Assembly: GCA_018340805.1 (NCBI GenBank)
Contig: JACMZG010001870.1
Location: 50,975,861 to 51,039,860, forward strand
Source: Microvelia longipes
Lineage: Eukaryota > Arthropoda > Insecta > Hemiptera > Veliidae
Length of the DNA: 64,000 nt
Direction of reading: 5' to 3'
A model generated the notes under the pieces. That model did not search any database. It was not told the DNA's origin and saw only the letters and a list, made by a program, of their open reading frames with translations. The translations under genes were made by a program, and so were the position numbers. Position 1 is the stretch's first letter, and each line of letters opens with the position of its first letter. This document shows, piece after piece, positions 26,901 to 41,900 of the stretch.

Positions 26901-29900
26901 ATTGGACATGTGCTTGAGTACTGTGTTGTATTTATTGGCAATAAAGGATTATTTATTTATTTATGGTTAGAATAGACCTGTAAAAAACATTGAGAGCTTT
27001 GGTATATGGAGAAGTTTACAATGCCTGGCATCATATTTGATTACAAAACATTTTTACTGACAAAAAGTTTCTTACTTCTAAACTCAGCAACACTGAAGAA
27101 TTATTTTTCATTTAAAAAAAAAATAAATGAGTTTAAAACGCACATTTCTTTGAAAAAGTGACATTGATCTGTAGATGTTAGTTAAATCATTAGTTACGCC
27201 TCATAACGTTTATATTTCTATGATGTTCCTTCAACTGGAGTAATTATTTTTGTAAAAATAAACTGCATAGGATTCTGCTGTTGTTGTTAGGGAGTTAGGT
27301 GTTCCGTTGGTATCTGTGTATATGTAGAAGATGAATTAGATGTTTCGCTTCCGCTGAGGGAGGCATCTTCAGGGATTTAGGACATCATGGATGAAAACAT
27401 AATGCTCTACAAAACTCAGCTTGATATTGGAGACGAGTGTGTTTTTATTTATACATGCAAAGAGACTAAAACTATTAGAGGGAGTACAGAACCCGATTAA
27501 CTCAGTGATAAGGAGTCTGGAAGTGAGACAGTTTCCATTGGAGCTTAAACTGTACTTACCCCTACTATAGTCTCCCTAGAGAAAGAATAGATACTCCCCA
27601 CCCCTCTACAACTCCTATTGTAGCATGCACTCTACTAACGACGGACATTTTTCAGTGATGCCACATTAAACCACTTTATTCAAAACTAACAATTAAAGAA
27701 TGCATGCACTAGATAATAATTAAAACTTATTTTAAATTCATTTTACTTGATTTAAAACAAAATAGTCGAAAAATAATGTAATATTTACGTGAAATTGTAA
27801 TTATTAGGAAAAATAAAAAAATGATGTCACCAATGTACCGTTACGGTATCTAGTTACCCAAGGAATGATAAGAGCTGTTGTATCTCCCTCTAATAGTTTT
27901 AGTTCTTGTATACATGTCTCTAACCTTGTCTTCAAGGACAGAGATTGTTGGGATAATAGGGTTTATAGGTCCAGTATGACTTGAAGGGTCTCCTGTCCAG
28001 GTGATGTGCCGACAAATAAAACATTGAATTCATCATCTATGGCAATGGCACAGTCCCGCCACAACTAAGTTTCATTTCATGATGGCTAGTATATCAACAA
28101 TTTTCGTCAGATCAATAGTGTAGTTTTGTTTATATGGCAAGACTTGTTATTTTTCAATAGTTATTGCTCCTCCTGGATGCATTTCTATAGAGTACAGTTA
28201 GTGTACTGTATGGAGTATCAGTTAGTGTACTGTATGGAGTATCAGTTAGTGTATGTATGGAGTATCAGTTAGTTACTGTATGGAGTACCAGTAGTGTACT
28301 GTATGGAGTATCAGTTAGTGTACTGTATGGAGTATCAGTTAGTGTACTGTATGGAGGTTGTGTACTGTATGGAGTATCAGTTAGTGTATGTATGGAGTAT
28401 CAGTTAGTGTACTGTATGGAGTATCAGTTAGTGTACTGTGCAAGTTGTGTTTCAGACACCAGATAGTCAGCCTGCTGAGGGAAGTACCAGGCTTCAAGCT
28501 CCCGTTGTTCAAGTTTGTTGAGATGTTTGAGTCCCGCTACCTGTCTACTGTGAGTGTGTCGGAGCTGCATCGTCTCAAAGACATAGTGACTGTTATAGAG
28601 GACAGCACTGGACGCATCCTCTCTCTTAACACGGAGCACCGAAACTCCCCTTCTCCTACTCCTTCCTTGGTCAGTTTTTAAAGAAGTCCTGTTTAAATCA
28701 TTTGTTTAAAATCCTCTAAACAGATAAAAAATACTATTTTTGACAAATTAATTTGTCCATTTTGCATCACTTGTATAGTGCTTCTTTAGTCTAGTAGATT
28801 TAGTTAAGATGTCCATTGACATACATACAGCAATCAGGACACTAAAATAACCTGGAATCAACATATAGATATGATAAGCTCTATGATAAAACACTGGGTT
28901 ATATGTACTAGGAAAATGAAAGGATACTTACCTGCACAATGTCTGAGAGACATCTATTTTGCGTTCATCCAATCACACTGTTCGTATGGACTGTTGATTT
29001 GGGGACACGTCAACACGGAGAGACTATTAATTCTACAAAAGAAAGCTCTGCGCATCATAGAAGGCTGTCATCAGATGGAGTCTTGTAGGGGTCTCTTCGT
29101 CAAGTATAAGATAATGACAATTGTGAATTTATTCATTTATCAATCGCTAATTTATGTTAAAAATAATCTTAATAATTTTTTGAAAAATGAAAATTTCCAC
29201 AATTATCCTACCAGAAGCAAAAGTATGTTGCCATTCCAAAACATAGACTAAAGAAGTCGGAGGTGGGAGCCAGCGTGTTAGGAATAAAACTGTTTAACCA
29301 CCTACCAGAGAACATTAGAATTTTGAATTCAGATAGTTTTAGCAAAGTAGTAAAGAACTTGATTTTGAATGAAGTGTTTTATAATGTTAATGAGTACTTC
29401 AATTTTAAATTTTAAAGTTTTAATTTTTTGTTCGTTTGACAAGACTATTGTAATGTGCAGTTACTTATTGGTTGTTTTATTTTATCTTATCTTAATCTAG
29501 CCAAAAAAGCAAGTTCTTGTACCTAAAATGGTCATTGACTAATTACTCAAATGTTTAGAAAATGCCAAAAGCTTGAAAGCATCAGTAATGTTAATGGACA
29601 AACATATATAAAAAAGTGTATTTTATAAGGAGTATATTTGCTTTGTACCAAATACCATATAAGAACTTGTTTTTTAGTACCAAACTGTACAAGTGCTTGT
29701 GTTGACAAATAATAAAAGTTGAATATTTGCCGTGCAGGTTGAAGCCTTCTGTTCAGTACATCACAGGGTGGAGGAGAGCTGTGGCTGGGCTGAACTAGAG
29801 CTGAATCCTCTTCCTAGAGTCAGTGTTCACATTGCTGAGTTCAGGAGTAACCTGATCAGGCTTGTTCAGTCCCACAACGATACTCTTCCGCTAGCAAGGT

Positions 29901-32900
29901 AATCTTATACTATGTAATCAACCGTCTTCCAATAATTATGAAATTTCACCTCTATCATATTTTTGTCTACAGCCATTACATTCACTCCCATCGATCACTT
30001 GAAGCTTTCAAATTAGATCTAATTTGTTACTAGTAGGTATTAGCTCTTAGAATTTTTTGCCAGGTGTATACTAGTCTTATATTATAGATGGAGGGGTGAA
30101 ATATGTATAACAGTATACCATTTGACTAAAATTCAATGAAGCTACAATAGCTATTGTATGTAAATTGAATTAATGTAATTCATTTTATGTAAATGTAAAC
30201 ATAAAAAATTCAATTCATGTTTCTTAAGTTAAAAATAAGTTATTTTTATTTTATAAATTATTATTTTTTATTTTATTTTATAAGTTATATATTTTATAAG
30301 TTATTTAAGTTATAAGTTTATTTTCAAGTTTAATTCATTGTTTCTTAAGTTAAAAATATGATTATTAAACTCAGTTTGTTACTTTAGAGCAATTCATGTC
30401 AAATTATTTAAAAAATATTTTTTGGTGGTAAAATGAAGGTCGTAGACAAAATATTCAGGATATAAAATGTCTTTCAGTTACCTCCAGGATTCACAGCACC
30501 CATTAAAAATATTTATATATCTCTTGTGTCCTCCCTGTAAGTATTAGTCTCTTTGTCACCAATGTACAGTTATGACACCTAGCTATGATCAGATCTGTTG
30601 TGTCCTCCTGTAGCGGTTCTAAATTGAGCGAGCAATTTAGATAAGCTCATACTCCCAATTATTGGTCAGAATGTTAAAATCATATCATTTTGTTACTTCA
30701 AAACTTCTTATTTCATTTTTGATTGTATCAGCATGTTTACATGCTGGTTACAAACCCCGCTATGAGAGAGAGGGTAGACTTTACGTCTAAGTAGAGATTG
30801 TCAGGGATTTAGTGGGAGAAGTTTGAGCATTAGGTTTTTGGGCACGATACAATCAGAATGGTTCTGACTCCTTTGCCCGGCGCCTCCACCAAATGTAACA
30901 GGCCTTTCAGCTCCAAATAAGTAGCTGAACAACACCTGCACGTGGGATCTTGAGTAGGACATATTCAGAAATAAGAACAAAGTAATTAAGGATATGAAGT
31001 AACATATATAGTAGATTAATTATACTAAAAGACAGATGATATTACAGGGGTATATAATTGGTCGGATCCCTGAAGGGAACCCAACTTAGTGTTATATGGT
31101 TACGGGTAACTATAAGTTACCTAAGTATAATGGACAGATACGATTATGTGGTCATACCTTAAGATGGGAAGTTATCACCCAGGAGAAGTCAGAACCATTC
31201 TGATTGTATCGTGCTCAAAAACCTAATGCTCAAACTTTTCCCACTAAATCCCTGACAATCCCTACATAGACGTAAACTCTACCCTCTCTCTCATAGCGGG
31301 GTTTGTAACCAGCATGTAAGTATGCTGATACAATCAAAAATGAAATAAGAAGTTTTAAAGTAACTAAATGATATTATTTTAACATTCTGACCAATAATTG
31401 GGAGTATGAACTTATCTAAAATGCTTGCTCAATTTAGAACCCCTATACTCCCTCTAAGTATTGGTCTCTTTGTCACCAATGTACAGTTACGGCACTAGCT
31501 ACCCCAACGAAGATAACATCTGTTGGTCCTCCCTATAAGTATTAGTCTCTTTGTCAAATGTACAGTTACGACACCTAGCTACCCAACTAATATCTGTTGC
31601 GTCCTCCCTATAAGTATTAGTCTCTTTGTCACCAATGTACAGTTACGACACCTAGCTACCCAACTAACATCTGTTGTGTCCTCCCTATAAGTATTAGTCT
31701 CTTTGACACCATTGTACAATTACGGCACCTAGCTACCCAACGAATGATAACATCTGTTGTGTCCTCCCTATAAGTATTAGTCTATTTGACACTACCCAGA
31801 TTTCATTAGTTCATATCAAGTACTTCACTTTGGGGAAGGGGGTTGTACTTTTGATTTGTCCTATTTAAAGGAACTATTTTGCCCAAACTTTGATTTATTT
31901 AGGGTTAAAATCTCTCGACATTACAAAGGCTTAGAACCCATTTGAAGGTGTATTTTACTCATATGAGGATTAATTCCTCATATTAAATGTTATTCCTCTC
32001 TCCGCTTGCACTGTGAGCTCTGTTAATATGTTTTTATGTTGTTGTTTAGTTTACACGAGTGCTACAGTGCTGAAATCAGCATGCTAGAGTTGGTAGAGGA
32101 CAGAGGAGTGCCTGTGGAGCATCTAGTCACAGCTGTACAGTCTGTGGAGTTAGCTGTTAGCAATACAGCTGTTAAATACCTGAAACCTGCCAGCAACACT
32201 CTCTCTGCTGGTATGTAAACGTTGCTCTGTACATTTTCTTTGCCTATAAATCATCAATAGTATATTATGTTACAAGACTGTGAAGGAGATCTTATTTTAC
32301 CATGGTGACTATATTTTATGTCAACCGAAGCAAGACAGTATTTTACCGTGGTGAATATATTTTATGTCAACCGAAGCAAGACAGTATAAGAAGCCAAGTT
32401 AAAAAAAAGTCATGCCCAGTTGTGTAACATATGCTATTTTTTAGCTTTAGTAATAGTAAACAACTATATAGAATAAAAACCAAATTTATTACCTCCTCAC
32501 TATAAAAAAGGCAATCCTAAGATGTTAAAGATTCCTCTTAGAGAATCTTGTAAGACATATTTTTTAAATAATGAAATTTCAACCATCTATTCTCTTTATT
32601 ATAATTATATACATTTATAATTATATATAATTAATTTTATTTTTAGAATAAGCTTTCATAATTAAATAATTTCATTTTTAGAATAAGCTTTCATAATTTT
32701 TGTGATGTTATTTATACTATAAGGCGCTGTCGAAGATCCACGGCCTTCTAGATCGTTGGACCACCAACAAACTTTTTTTATAACTTTTTTTTTCAAAATT
32801 TTCAGTAATTAGCCGGATTTGTGATAAATGAAGCCTATTTCCGTAATCTGCACGCTCTTTTGGTTAATCTCAAAGAGTATTTACATTCACTTACGATTTA

Positions 32901-35900
32901 TTTTTAACTTGGTACATACATAACTACTGTTAGACGTCTATGTTAACAAATATGACATGTCAAAATATAACACAAAATATTGACGTCTAACAGTAGTTAT
33001 GTATGTACCAAGTTAGATTAAAAATAAATCGTTGAGTGAATGTAAATACTCTTTGAGATTAACCAAAGGAGCGTGCAGATTACTGAAATAGGCTTCATTT
33101 ATCACAAATCCGGCTAATTACTGAAAATTTTGAAAAAAAAAGTTATAAAAAAAGTTTGTTGGTGATCCTACGTTCTAGAAGGCCGTGGATATTCGACCGC
33201 GCCTTATGGTAAATAGTTTTAAATAAAGAATTATTATTGCTATCGGATTCTTTTATTAATACCTAAAACCCGAACTTCCTTAACAACTATAGAAAATATT
33301 TATTGTTATTACACCAGACAGACTGGTCAATACTCTGTAGAAAAGTAGAGACTAACAAACATTGCTAAGTACAACAAAAACTCTTTGGTTTCACTACTCC
33401 TCTTATAGAACTTCCACATTTTTAATAACTAGAATAAAATGGCTTATAGTTCTATATCACATAAAATAGCATATCAATTAATGGTAGCTATATATTTCAG
33501 GCAACTCTGTGGCCATCTTCAGGCTTTTAAACATAAATCTTAAAAATACATATCACAATCAACTAAAATAGAACACAAACATTATAAAAATTTTAAAAAA
33601 GGCTAACGATGAATAAAATAATTAAACATTAACAAAAATTAACTAGGTCTGACTAGAAAAAAAGGTAACTAAATGGGTTTAAAATATCAAGGTTATAGAA
33701 GTATAACCTATCGTGAAACTTTATAGGTAGGAGATTCAACTACCTCAACCTGTTGGTTGAGGTTAGTACACTGGTACCGGCACTTGAGGTTGAATTTAAC
33801 TAACCTCAAAAGGCTTGATACCTCCCCTCCTTACATCTCACCATGTGCCATTTAGCCAGCTTTCTTTTTGTTTACTGTTCTGTTTTGGTTCCAAATCAAA
33901 ACTGTTCACTAAGTTACAAGTTTCACTAATTACACACATACAGTTAAAAAAACGGCTTCTTTATTTATATAAAATTTATTTTACTTATATTTTATCTATT
34001 AAGCCTATATATTTTATCTTTTCCACTACCTATTTTCTTCTATTTATTACTTTTTTATCTTCAATTTAAAACAAAGGTTTAAGTTTTAGTTTTAAAGAAG
34101 TTTGTTGCTATTATAATTTTTTATATCAAATAAAGGAAATATTGTTTAAAAAAAGAGTGGACAGTAAACTTGATATTACTTAGTATTTTTACCATGGAGA
34201 GATTTTTCATTCTGATATGGAGAGATTTTTCATTTCGATATGGAGAGCTTTTTCATCCTGATATGTATGCCATAATAATTATTTTTTTCGGCAGATAAAG
34301 AGAAGACAGGTATGAACGAAGCACTGCAGGCACAGCTACAGCAGTTTGGAAGGGAGGTGGTAGACCTGCTGCGAGTTCAGCCTCAGTGTCATTTATCCTT
34401 TCACAAATTCATTCCTGCCTATCATCATCACTTCGGCCGACAGTGTCGCGTGGCCAACTACGGCTACACCAAGCTTATCCAACTCCTCGAGGCCATACCT
34501 AACACCGTACAGGTTTGTACCACTCTTCCCTGTATTAGAAATTTATTCAAATGAACATTCTTTATTTCGACAAACTACTTATCTATTATTATTATTAAAT
34601 ATAATTTTAAAAATAAGATTAAAGAATTCTTACTAGATAATCCCTTATATTTATTACACGAATATTTAAATTATTTATTTTAATTGTGACCCTATTTTTG
34701 TAATGTAGTTTTATTTTGTATTTTTTGTTTGTTTTGACGCAGCCTATTATTGTACTTTTATAATTTAATGGAATAAAGAAATTTATTTATTTATGTATTT
34801 ATCTTACTGTCAGCCTGCTATGGAGCAGTTCTACAGAACAGTTACTGGTAGTGGACAGATCCTGCCTATGAAAATATGATCTAATCCAGAATATTGATTT
34901 AGATAAAATTTATATATCCTAAGTAGGAAACTTTAAGCCAAATTCAGATTTTGGCCAAGGATTTTCTTATTTTGGTACCATTACAAAAAATTTTTTTTAC
35001 ATTGCTTGCTTGATTGCTATTAAGCCAGGGCTATTTCCTTTGTTGGAAAACCTCCCTGCTCATATGTCAGATGAGTGCCACTTATACTTTTAAAGAAATT
35101 TTCCAAGATTTTTTTTAAGGAAATGTGCATGTTTGTGCCATAGTCTGTACTGCATCACATGTTGATCCCGTTTCATGGTTATTTTTGCAGGATGTTTGAG
35201 CTTGTATGTTACATGAGCCTTCATCACAAGCTCCCTGGTTATAGTGGTCATGCTTTGCTATTTAAACTGTATTAGAGAGATGCCTTTGAAAAATTTAGGC
35301 AAATTTTACCCTGACTGGGCCAGTTAAGGGAAAACTGTTAAAAAATCAGCATACAGTATAAAGATCACAACCCAGGTCTCTCTGGCATAGAGCCCCAACC
35401 CTCTGCCCACAAAACCTTAGCAAATTTCATTTGGCGGAAAAATTTAATTGGTTTATGTAAGTTATTTAAAACATATTGTTTGTGATGAGGGACCCCTGAA
35501 ACAGATTTTGATCCCAATCTGGCTCTACTTCTTCCAATGAGAGTTTTAATTTAAAAAAACATTCACCTCTCTTGTGAACCCTCCACAAAAATGTTTTAAC
35601 GGTGTCTTTAACCTTTTTAATATTGTTCTATATTTGGTTTTGATTACAGGTGATGGGTGAAGGAGGAAAGCGTGTAGTTACACTGAGTCATCGTGCTCAG
35701 ATGAAGAGATTTATGATAGACACGCTCAGAGTGCTCAAGTCGCAGCCCAACAAGCAAGCGCCACTCTCTCAGCTCAGCTACCTCTTTGAGAAAACTATAG
35801 GTGATATAAACAAATATTTAGCAAACATTAACTAATAATAATAAACCATTTATTAATGTAGAATTACATGTTAGATTACAATTCTAATTTTACAATTTTA

Positions 35901-38900
35901 TATAATGTAACAACATTAATCAGCCTAAGCTGTGGTTGCCATAAAGGCTGGTTCGGCTTAATTAATTATCTTATACTTGTTAAACAACATATTATTTTCT
36001 AATCATTGAGTAATAATTTAATAATTTTAGCAATTTTAAACTAGATAATTAGATTTATTTTTTGTTTTATTATACAGGTTCATTATTTATTTTACTTATT
36101 GTATATTTTTTCATTTCATATATTTTTACATATAATAAAAAAATATTATTGATTTAGATCAATTATTTATTTTATATTTTTAATTACTATTTTTTAATTT
36201 TATTAAGTTTATAATAATTACTAATTATTTAAAGTTAGGAATTATTTTAATAAAACATGCAGAATAACTAAAAATAAAGTAAATTGAAGTATTATTAAAA
36301 TTAACAGAAAATTAAACAAAACATGCAAAAGTATTAATAAACATAAGCTAAACTATAATCATGCGACTTAAATAATTAAAAGGGTTTGTTAAAATTCTTT
36401 TCCTAACCAAACTTCCTTGTAAACATTAACTAAACCATTTTTATATTATAAGCTTAAATATTTTGACAAAACATCTATATTAATTGTCTGATATTATATC
36501 AGCTGTTTTGACCCAAGATTTACTAGAGTGAAAGTGTATTTAGATTTAGTCTGTGAGCTATTATTTCGTGTAAAGATTCAACATCGCAATTCCCCAAAGA
36601 TCTTGAATAAAGGGGATGACGCACTAAGTCGATTTGCCATACAAAAAAGTGACCCCATCGAAAAATAGAGAGACTTCAACACGAAACACATGTCAAAAAC
36701 CAACTGCACATGCTTGGTACAAACTGCGCATGCTTACAATTCTCATAACAGCGCAGGTCTTAAATTTTAGAGGCAAACTTACCTCTCAATGGTTTCCCAT
36801 TGTTTATTGCTTGAGAAGGTTATAACAAAACACGCTTAAATTATCACTCACTAAAGTATAGTCTAAAATTTAAAATTAAATAAGCACAAATTATTTAACA
36901 AGCACCACAAATGTAACAATCACGAGAAGCACAGAAGAAAGTTTAGAAGCAAACTCGACAACCTTGCTACATAACCTGCGTTTGGCCCTTTTTTTCATTA
37001 TAACCACGGGGAAGGTAAGTTTGCTCCTATTTCTCTATCTCATACAACTTCCATGGGGTCAGAAATGTTCCTTAATGCGTCAACCCCTTTATTCAAGATC
37101 CTTGCAATTCCCTAAACCCCTTCCTGGAAAATGAGAAATGCATGCAGCGCTTCCTAGCAGATAATTAATGTACTAATCAGTTTTCATATTTTAATAAGAG
37201 GTAGCAGCACCTTGCTGGATTAGTATATTGCCTATGTTACCACCTATTTATTTAATTTATGTTGGTATCATGTGTTTGGCAGGTAAAAGTTTGGACCCGG
37301 TAGACTACGGACTGTGCTACGTGTCTGATCTGATAGGAGAACTCCCGTCGTCAGCCGTATACATATCTCACCGGGGTAGTGAGACCATTCTCTCCATACC
37401 GAATCGCAACCCTCCCCAGTCTCTTCACCAGCAGAGGATTCATGAATTCACTAAAGAGGTAACTCTTGTTTCTTTGTTTACTTCATGACTCTGGAAAAAT
37501 TGTCATGTTAACTTGCTTTTTTTTTTGTTTTTCAACTTATTTAAAGAAAAACTAAAATTGTTTGAATTTCCCTAAATTTTTAGTGTGAGTCTGTATGAAT
37601 TAGTGTGGAAAACAAATTCCATGTGACTATTAGAAAGTACCGACTCTCTCTAGACTATATTAATAATATTGCTCCAATGTCACTATGATTAAATATAATA
37701 TAGGTTTGTCATTCTTACTTAAAACTAAATAAATTTATACTAAAAATTAGATTTAAAGTAACATAATGTACTTATACATCCTGTAGATACTCTTCCATTT
37801 GTCTAAGTAGTCTTTACTTAGACCATATTCTTTAAGTAGTTCCGATAGTCAGGTTCTATTAATGTAGATATTTCAAGTGAGAGGTGATAAAAGCATTTCT
37901 GGGCCATATAGTGCGGTGAGTTGTTAGTGAGAGTCAGTCGATGAGCAGGGTCGCCCAGTTTATTACTGGATTAATTATTACTTACTTACTATTACTGTTA
38001 TTACTTACTAACTATACTACTACTTACTTACTATTACTTGGACTAATTATTACTTACTAACTATTACTGGACTATTATTACTTACTAACTATTACTGGAC
38101 TAATTATTACCTTACTATACTACTAATTATTACTGGACTAATTATTACTTAACTAACTATTACTGGACTAATTACTTACTTATTACTGACTAATTATTAC
38201 TTACTAAACTATTACTGGACTAATTATTACTTACTTACTATTACTGGACTAATTATTACTTACTTACTATTACTGGACTAATTATTACTTACTAACCTTA
38301 CTTACTATTACTTGACTAATTATTACTTACTTACTTACTGGACTAATTATTACTTACTAACTATTACTGGACTAATTATTACTTACTTACTAACTATTAC
38401 TGGACTAATTATTACTACTATACTGGACTACTTACTAACTATTAACTGGACTAATATTACTTATAATTATTACTAACTATTACTGGACTAATTATTACTT
38501 ATAATTATTACTAACTATTACTGGACTAATTATTACTTATAATTATTACTTATAATTATTACTAACTATTACTGGATTAATTATTACTTACTAACTATTA
38601 CTGGACTAATTATTACTACCCAGTAATAAAGGACTGTAGTTGTTATACTTACACCTCTTCTTTGATCAGGTTATAGAACTGCTTTCTCTAGCCCAGAACT
38701 GCTCAATTCTGTTCAACAAGTTCATCCCTGCCTACCACCACCATTTTGGTCACCAATGTCGGGTCGCTGATTTCGGCTTCACCAAACTGATAGAGCTGTT
38801 CGAAGCGCTGCCCAGTATCGTAGAGGTACCCTCTCACTCACATGGGGTCTCTGACTGTTTTATTGTTCCTTGTCCTATATTTTAGAAGTTCTATTTTATT

Positions 38901-41900
38901 ATTTGATATTTATGCAAAGAAGATTTTTTTTTTAATTTTTGTTATTATTATATTTGCCACTTCCATGGCGGAGGTCCTTAAGGTGTTAGTCTTTATACTG
39001 ACCTTTGACACCCACGGAGGTCTAGAGTTTGCATCCCAGGTGACGCTCTCAGTTTATAGAAGATTATTGTTTAGATAAATTATCGCCAACTTTAAAATAC
39101 ACTTTGAGGGTAACGGTTGCTACTACCACCTGAGGTGGTTCCTGCAGGGGTTATTCCTGATAAACCGCAGAACTCTAAACGGGCATTATTATTATTATTA
39201 CAAAGGTTACAAAGGTTACTACTCTCATTAAGAAAAAATCTAACGTAAGTTAGTTTAACAATAGAGATGAGTCAAAAATAAATTTAAATTACAATTTTTT
39301 ACACTTTTCATAGTACTCTTCTTTAGAGTAAAAAGGATTTTCTGTTAGTAAATATTTAATTTCTTTTAAATTCTTTTAAACTTAGTTTCTTTAGACTTTC
39401 TGGTAAAGCCTTATAAAGATTGACTCCCATCACACCATGCCCCACCTTTGATTTTCAAGTCTATGCTCGGTATTGCTAGAGCATTTCTATTTCTGGTGTC
39501 ATATGTGTGATAGTGTCCATTTTTATTTAAATTATTTTCAATTGATTTGGTATATATGAGTGAATTATATATAAATAGATTATAAACGGTCATTATTTTA
39601 AAGCTTTTAAATAAGGGCTTACAATGTTCCTTATTGCCGTATCCTCCTATAATTCCTATAATATTATATATAATATTTCTTCCTATAATTCCTTCCTATA
39701 ATATTATATATTATATTAATGAGGCATAAAAACGTGTATTGTTATTGTGTTGAATTTTATAAAATTTTACTTAAAAGTCAAAAGTACAAATATTTTACAA
39801 AAATAAAAAGAAGTGAACAATATTAATAAATTTATACCAATCAATTATTATGTTTAGTTATTTCATTATGGATCATTAGGACTTATCGATTACATACTAA
39901 CTTATCACTTTTTTTATCAAAGCTTTGTATTATACCTTAAAGTTACAATCATGAAGAACAAATCATGCAAAAATGAAACATTTGATTCTTTCAAAATTGG
40001 CTCCCACACTCACGGTCCTAGGCCTGGTGGGATTTCACTAATTTATATTATTATTCTTCGTTTTTATTACTTTTATTCTTTTTATAAGTTTAATTCTTTT
40101 TTCTCTTTTTACATATTGTACAAACGATATTAAACTTGTAAATATTGTATTGTATAGTGAAATAAAGCAATAAATAAAAAAAAAAAAGCTAAATAAAGAA
40201 TTAAAGTAATACTAAAGACAATAAAAGAATACAAGTTACACGGTAACTGATCTTTTTTATTTTAGGGTTTTTAAATGTATATACTGTTTTTATTTTAAAC
40301 TTTTTTATTGTGTTTTAACTTTTTAGACTTAACTTATTTATTGCTTTTATTTATCTACTTGATGTTATTATTATTTGCTAAGTTTTGTTTTACTTGTTTA
40401 GGCACTGTAGATGGCATTATTGCCGAAAGCCGGCTCTGCACAAAAAGTTTAAATTTAGTGGAAAGACGTTGTTGGTGTTGTTATTATTGAATACAAGTTA
40501 TTAATTGAATTAATCATTTTAAGACGCGTGGATGTGGATTTTATTTTTTTTTAATTTTATTATTATTATAATTTTTTTAATGGTGAAATACCACTGGACA
40601 GCCTGGAGTGTGGCAAGTCATTAGAATAATTTCGGTTTCTAGGTTCTTAAAAAAATAAAAGAAATATCCATACAAAATACATATTCAGAAAGAGGTTTGG
40701 TTTTTACATACTGTGCATAATATTTAACAAAATTTACATTTATATACCAACGTAAGACCTATTTCACTGGTGTGTATGAACACACATACATCCACTGATT
40801 ATTCTACTTAAAAAAAAATCATAAAAATATGTTTAAAAAGCCTATTAGGTACTCTGCAGATCTAATATATGAGGAATTCAAAGTCATGAAGTTACCTAAA
40901 ATTTATGATAAAAAGCAGTTGATATTTATAAATAATAAGTTGGTTTCCTGATGCTGAAAAACATTGATATAATACAAGAAAACAAAATCAGCGAAACAGC
41001 ATAGAACCGTTTTGCAGAACTACCAAAGCATATAGGCCAAGAGCCCAGGGGTGTTTTGTTAATAAAAAGTGTAATGGCTGGAATCGGTCTCAATTTTTTG
41101 TAAATACCTTCCAGAACAAGGATCTGCAATTCTGCCGACCTGTATCGGATGGGTGTCCCAGGCAGAACACACTTTAGGGGTCAAATTTACCACCCAAGTT
41201 AATAAAAAGTGTAATGGCTGGAAACGGGTTTAATTTTTCGTAAATACCTTCCTGAACAAGGATCTGCAATTCTGCTGACTCGTATCAGATGGGTGTCCCA
41301 GGCAGAACCTTTGACCCCTAAAGTGCGTTCTGCCTGGGACACCCATCCGATACGAGTCGGCAGAATTGCAGATCCTTGTTCAGGAAGGTATTTACGAAAA
41401 ATTAAACCCGTTTCCAGCCATTACACTTTTTATTAACTTGGGTGGTAAATTTGACCCCTAAAGTGTGTTCTGCCTGGGACACCCATCCGATACAGGTCGG
41501 CAGAATTGCAGATCCTTGTTCTGGAAGGTATTTACAAAAAATTGAGACCGATTCCAGCCATTACACTTTTTATTAACAAAACACCCCTGGGCTCTTGGTC
41601 TAATATAATCATTCATATTATACAGCTCCGAGATTATACAATAGTTTACCCCTGAATATAAAACATGCTGAAACCCTAGCTATCTATAAAAAACAAGTAT
41701 CATTTTTTATTATAAACAATCAAATAAATTTGTAAATTCATACATATTCCGTTTTACTGATAGATATTAAATACTAGAGTTATTTATGAACTTAAAACAA
41801 TAATTGACATAAATACAGATATGACTTTGTGTCTTCACAAAGTCATGTGACAGTTGCACAAAATAAATGACAGTTTTTTTAAGAAGTCTACACATATCAC

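Noticed and set aside
28257..28466. VSVLYGVSV repeat frame upstream of exon 28456
   Set aside because: Minisatellite frame that merely runs into the Marf1 exon; the AG at 28455 and RRM2 phase define the true exon start.
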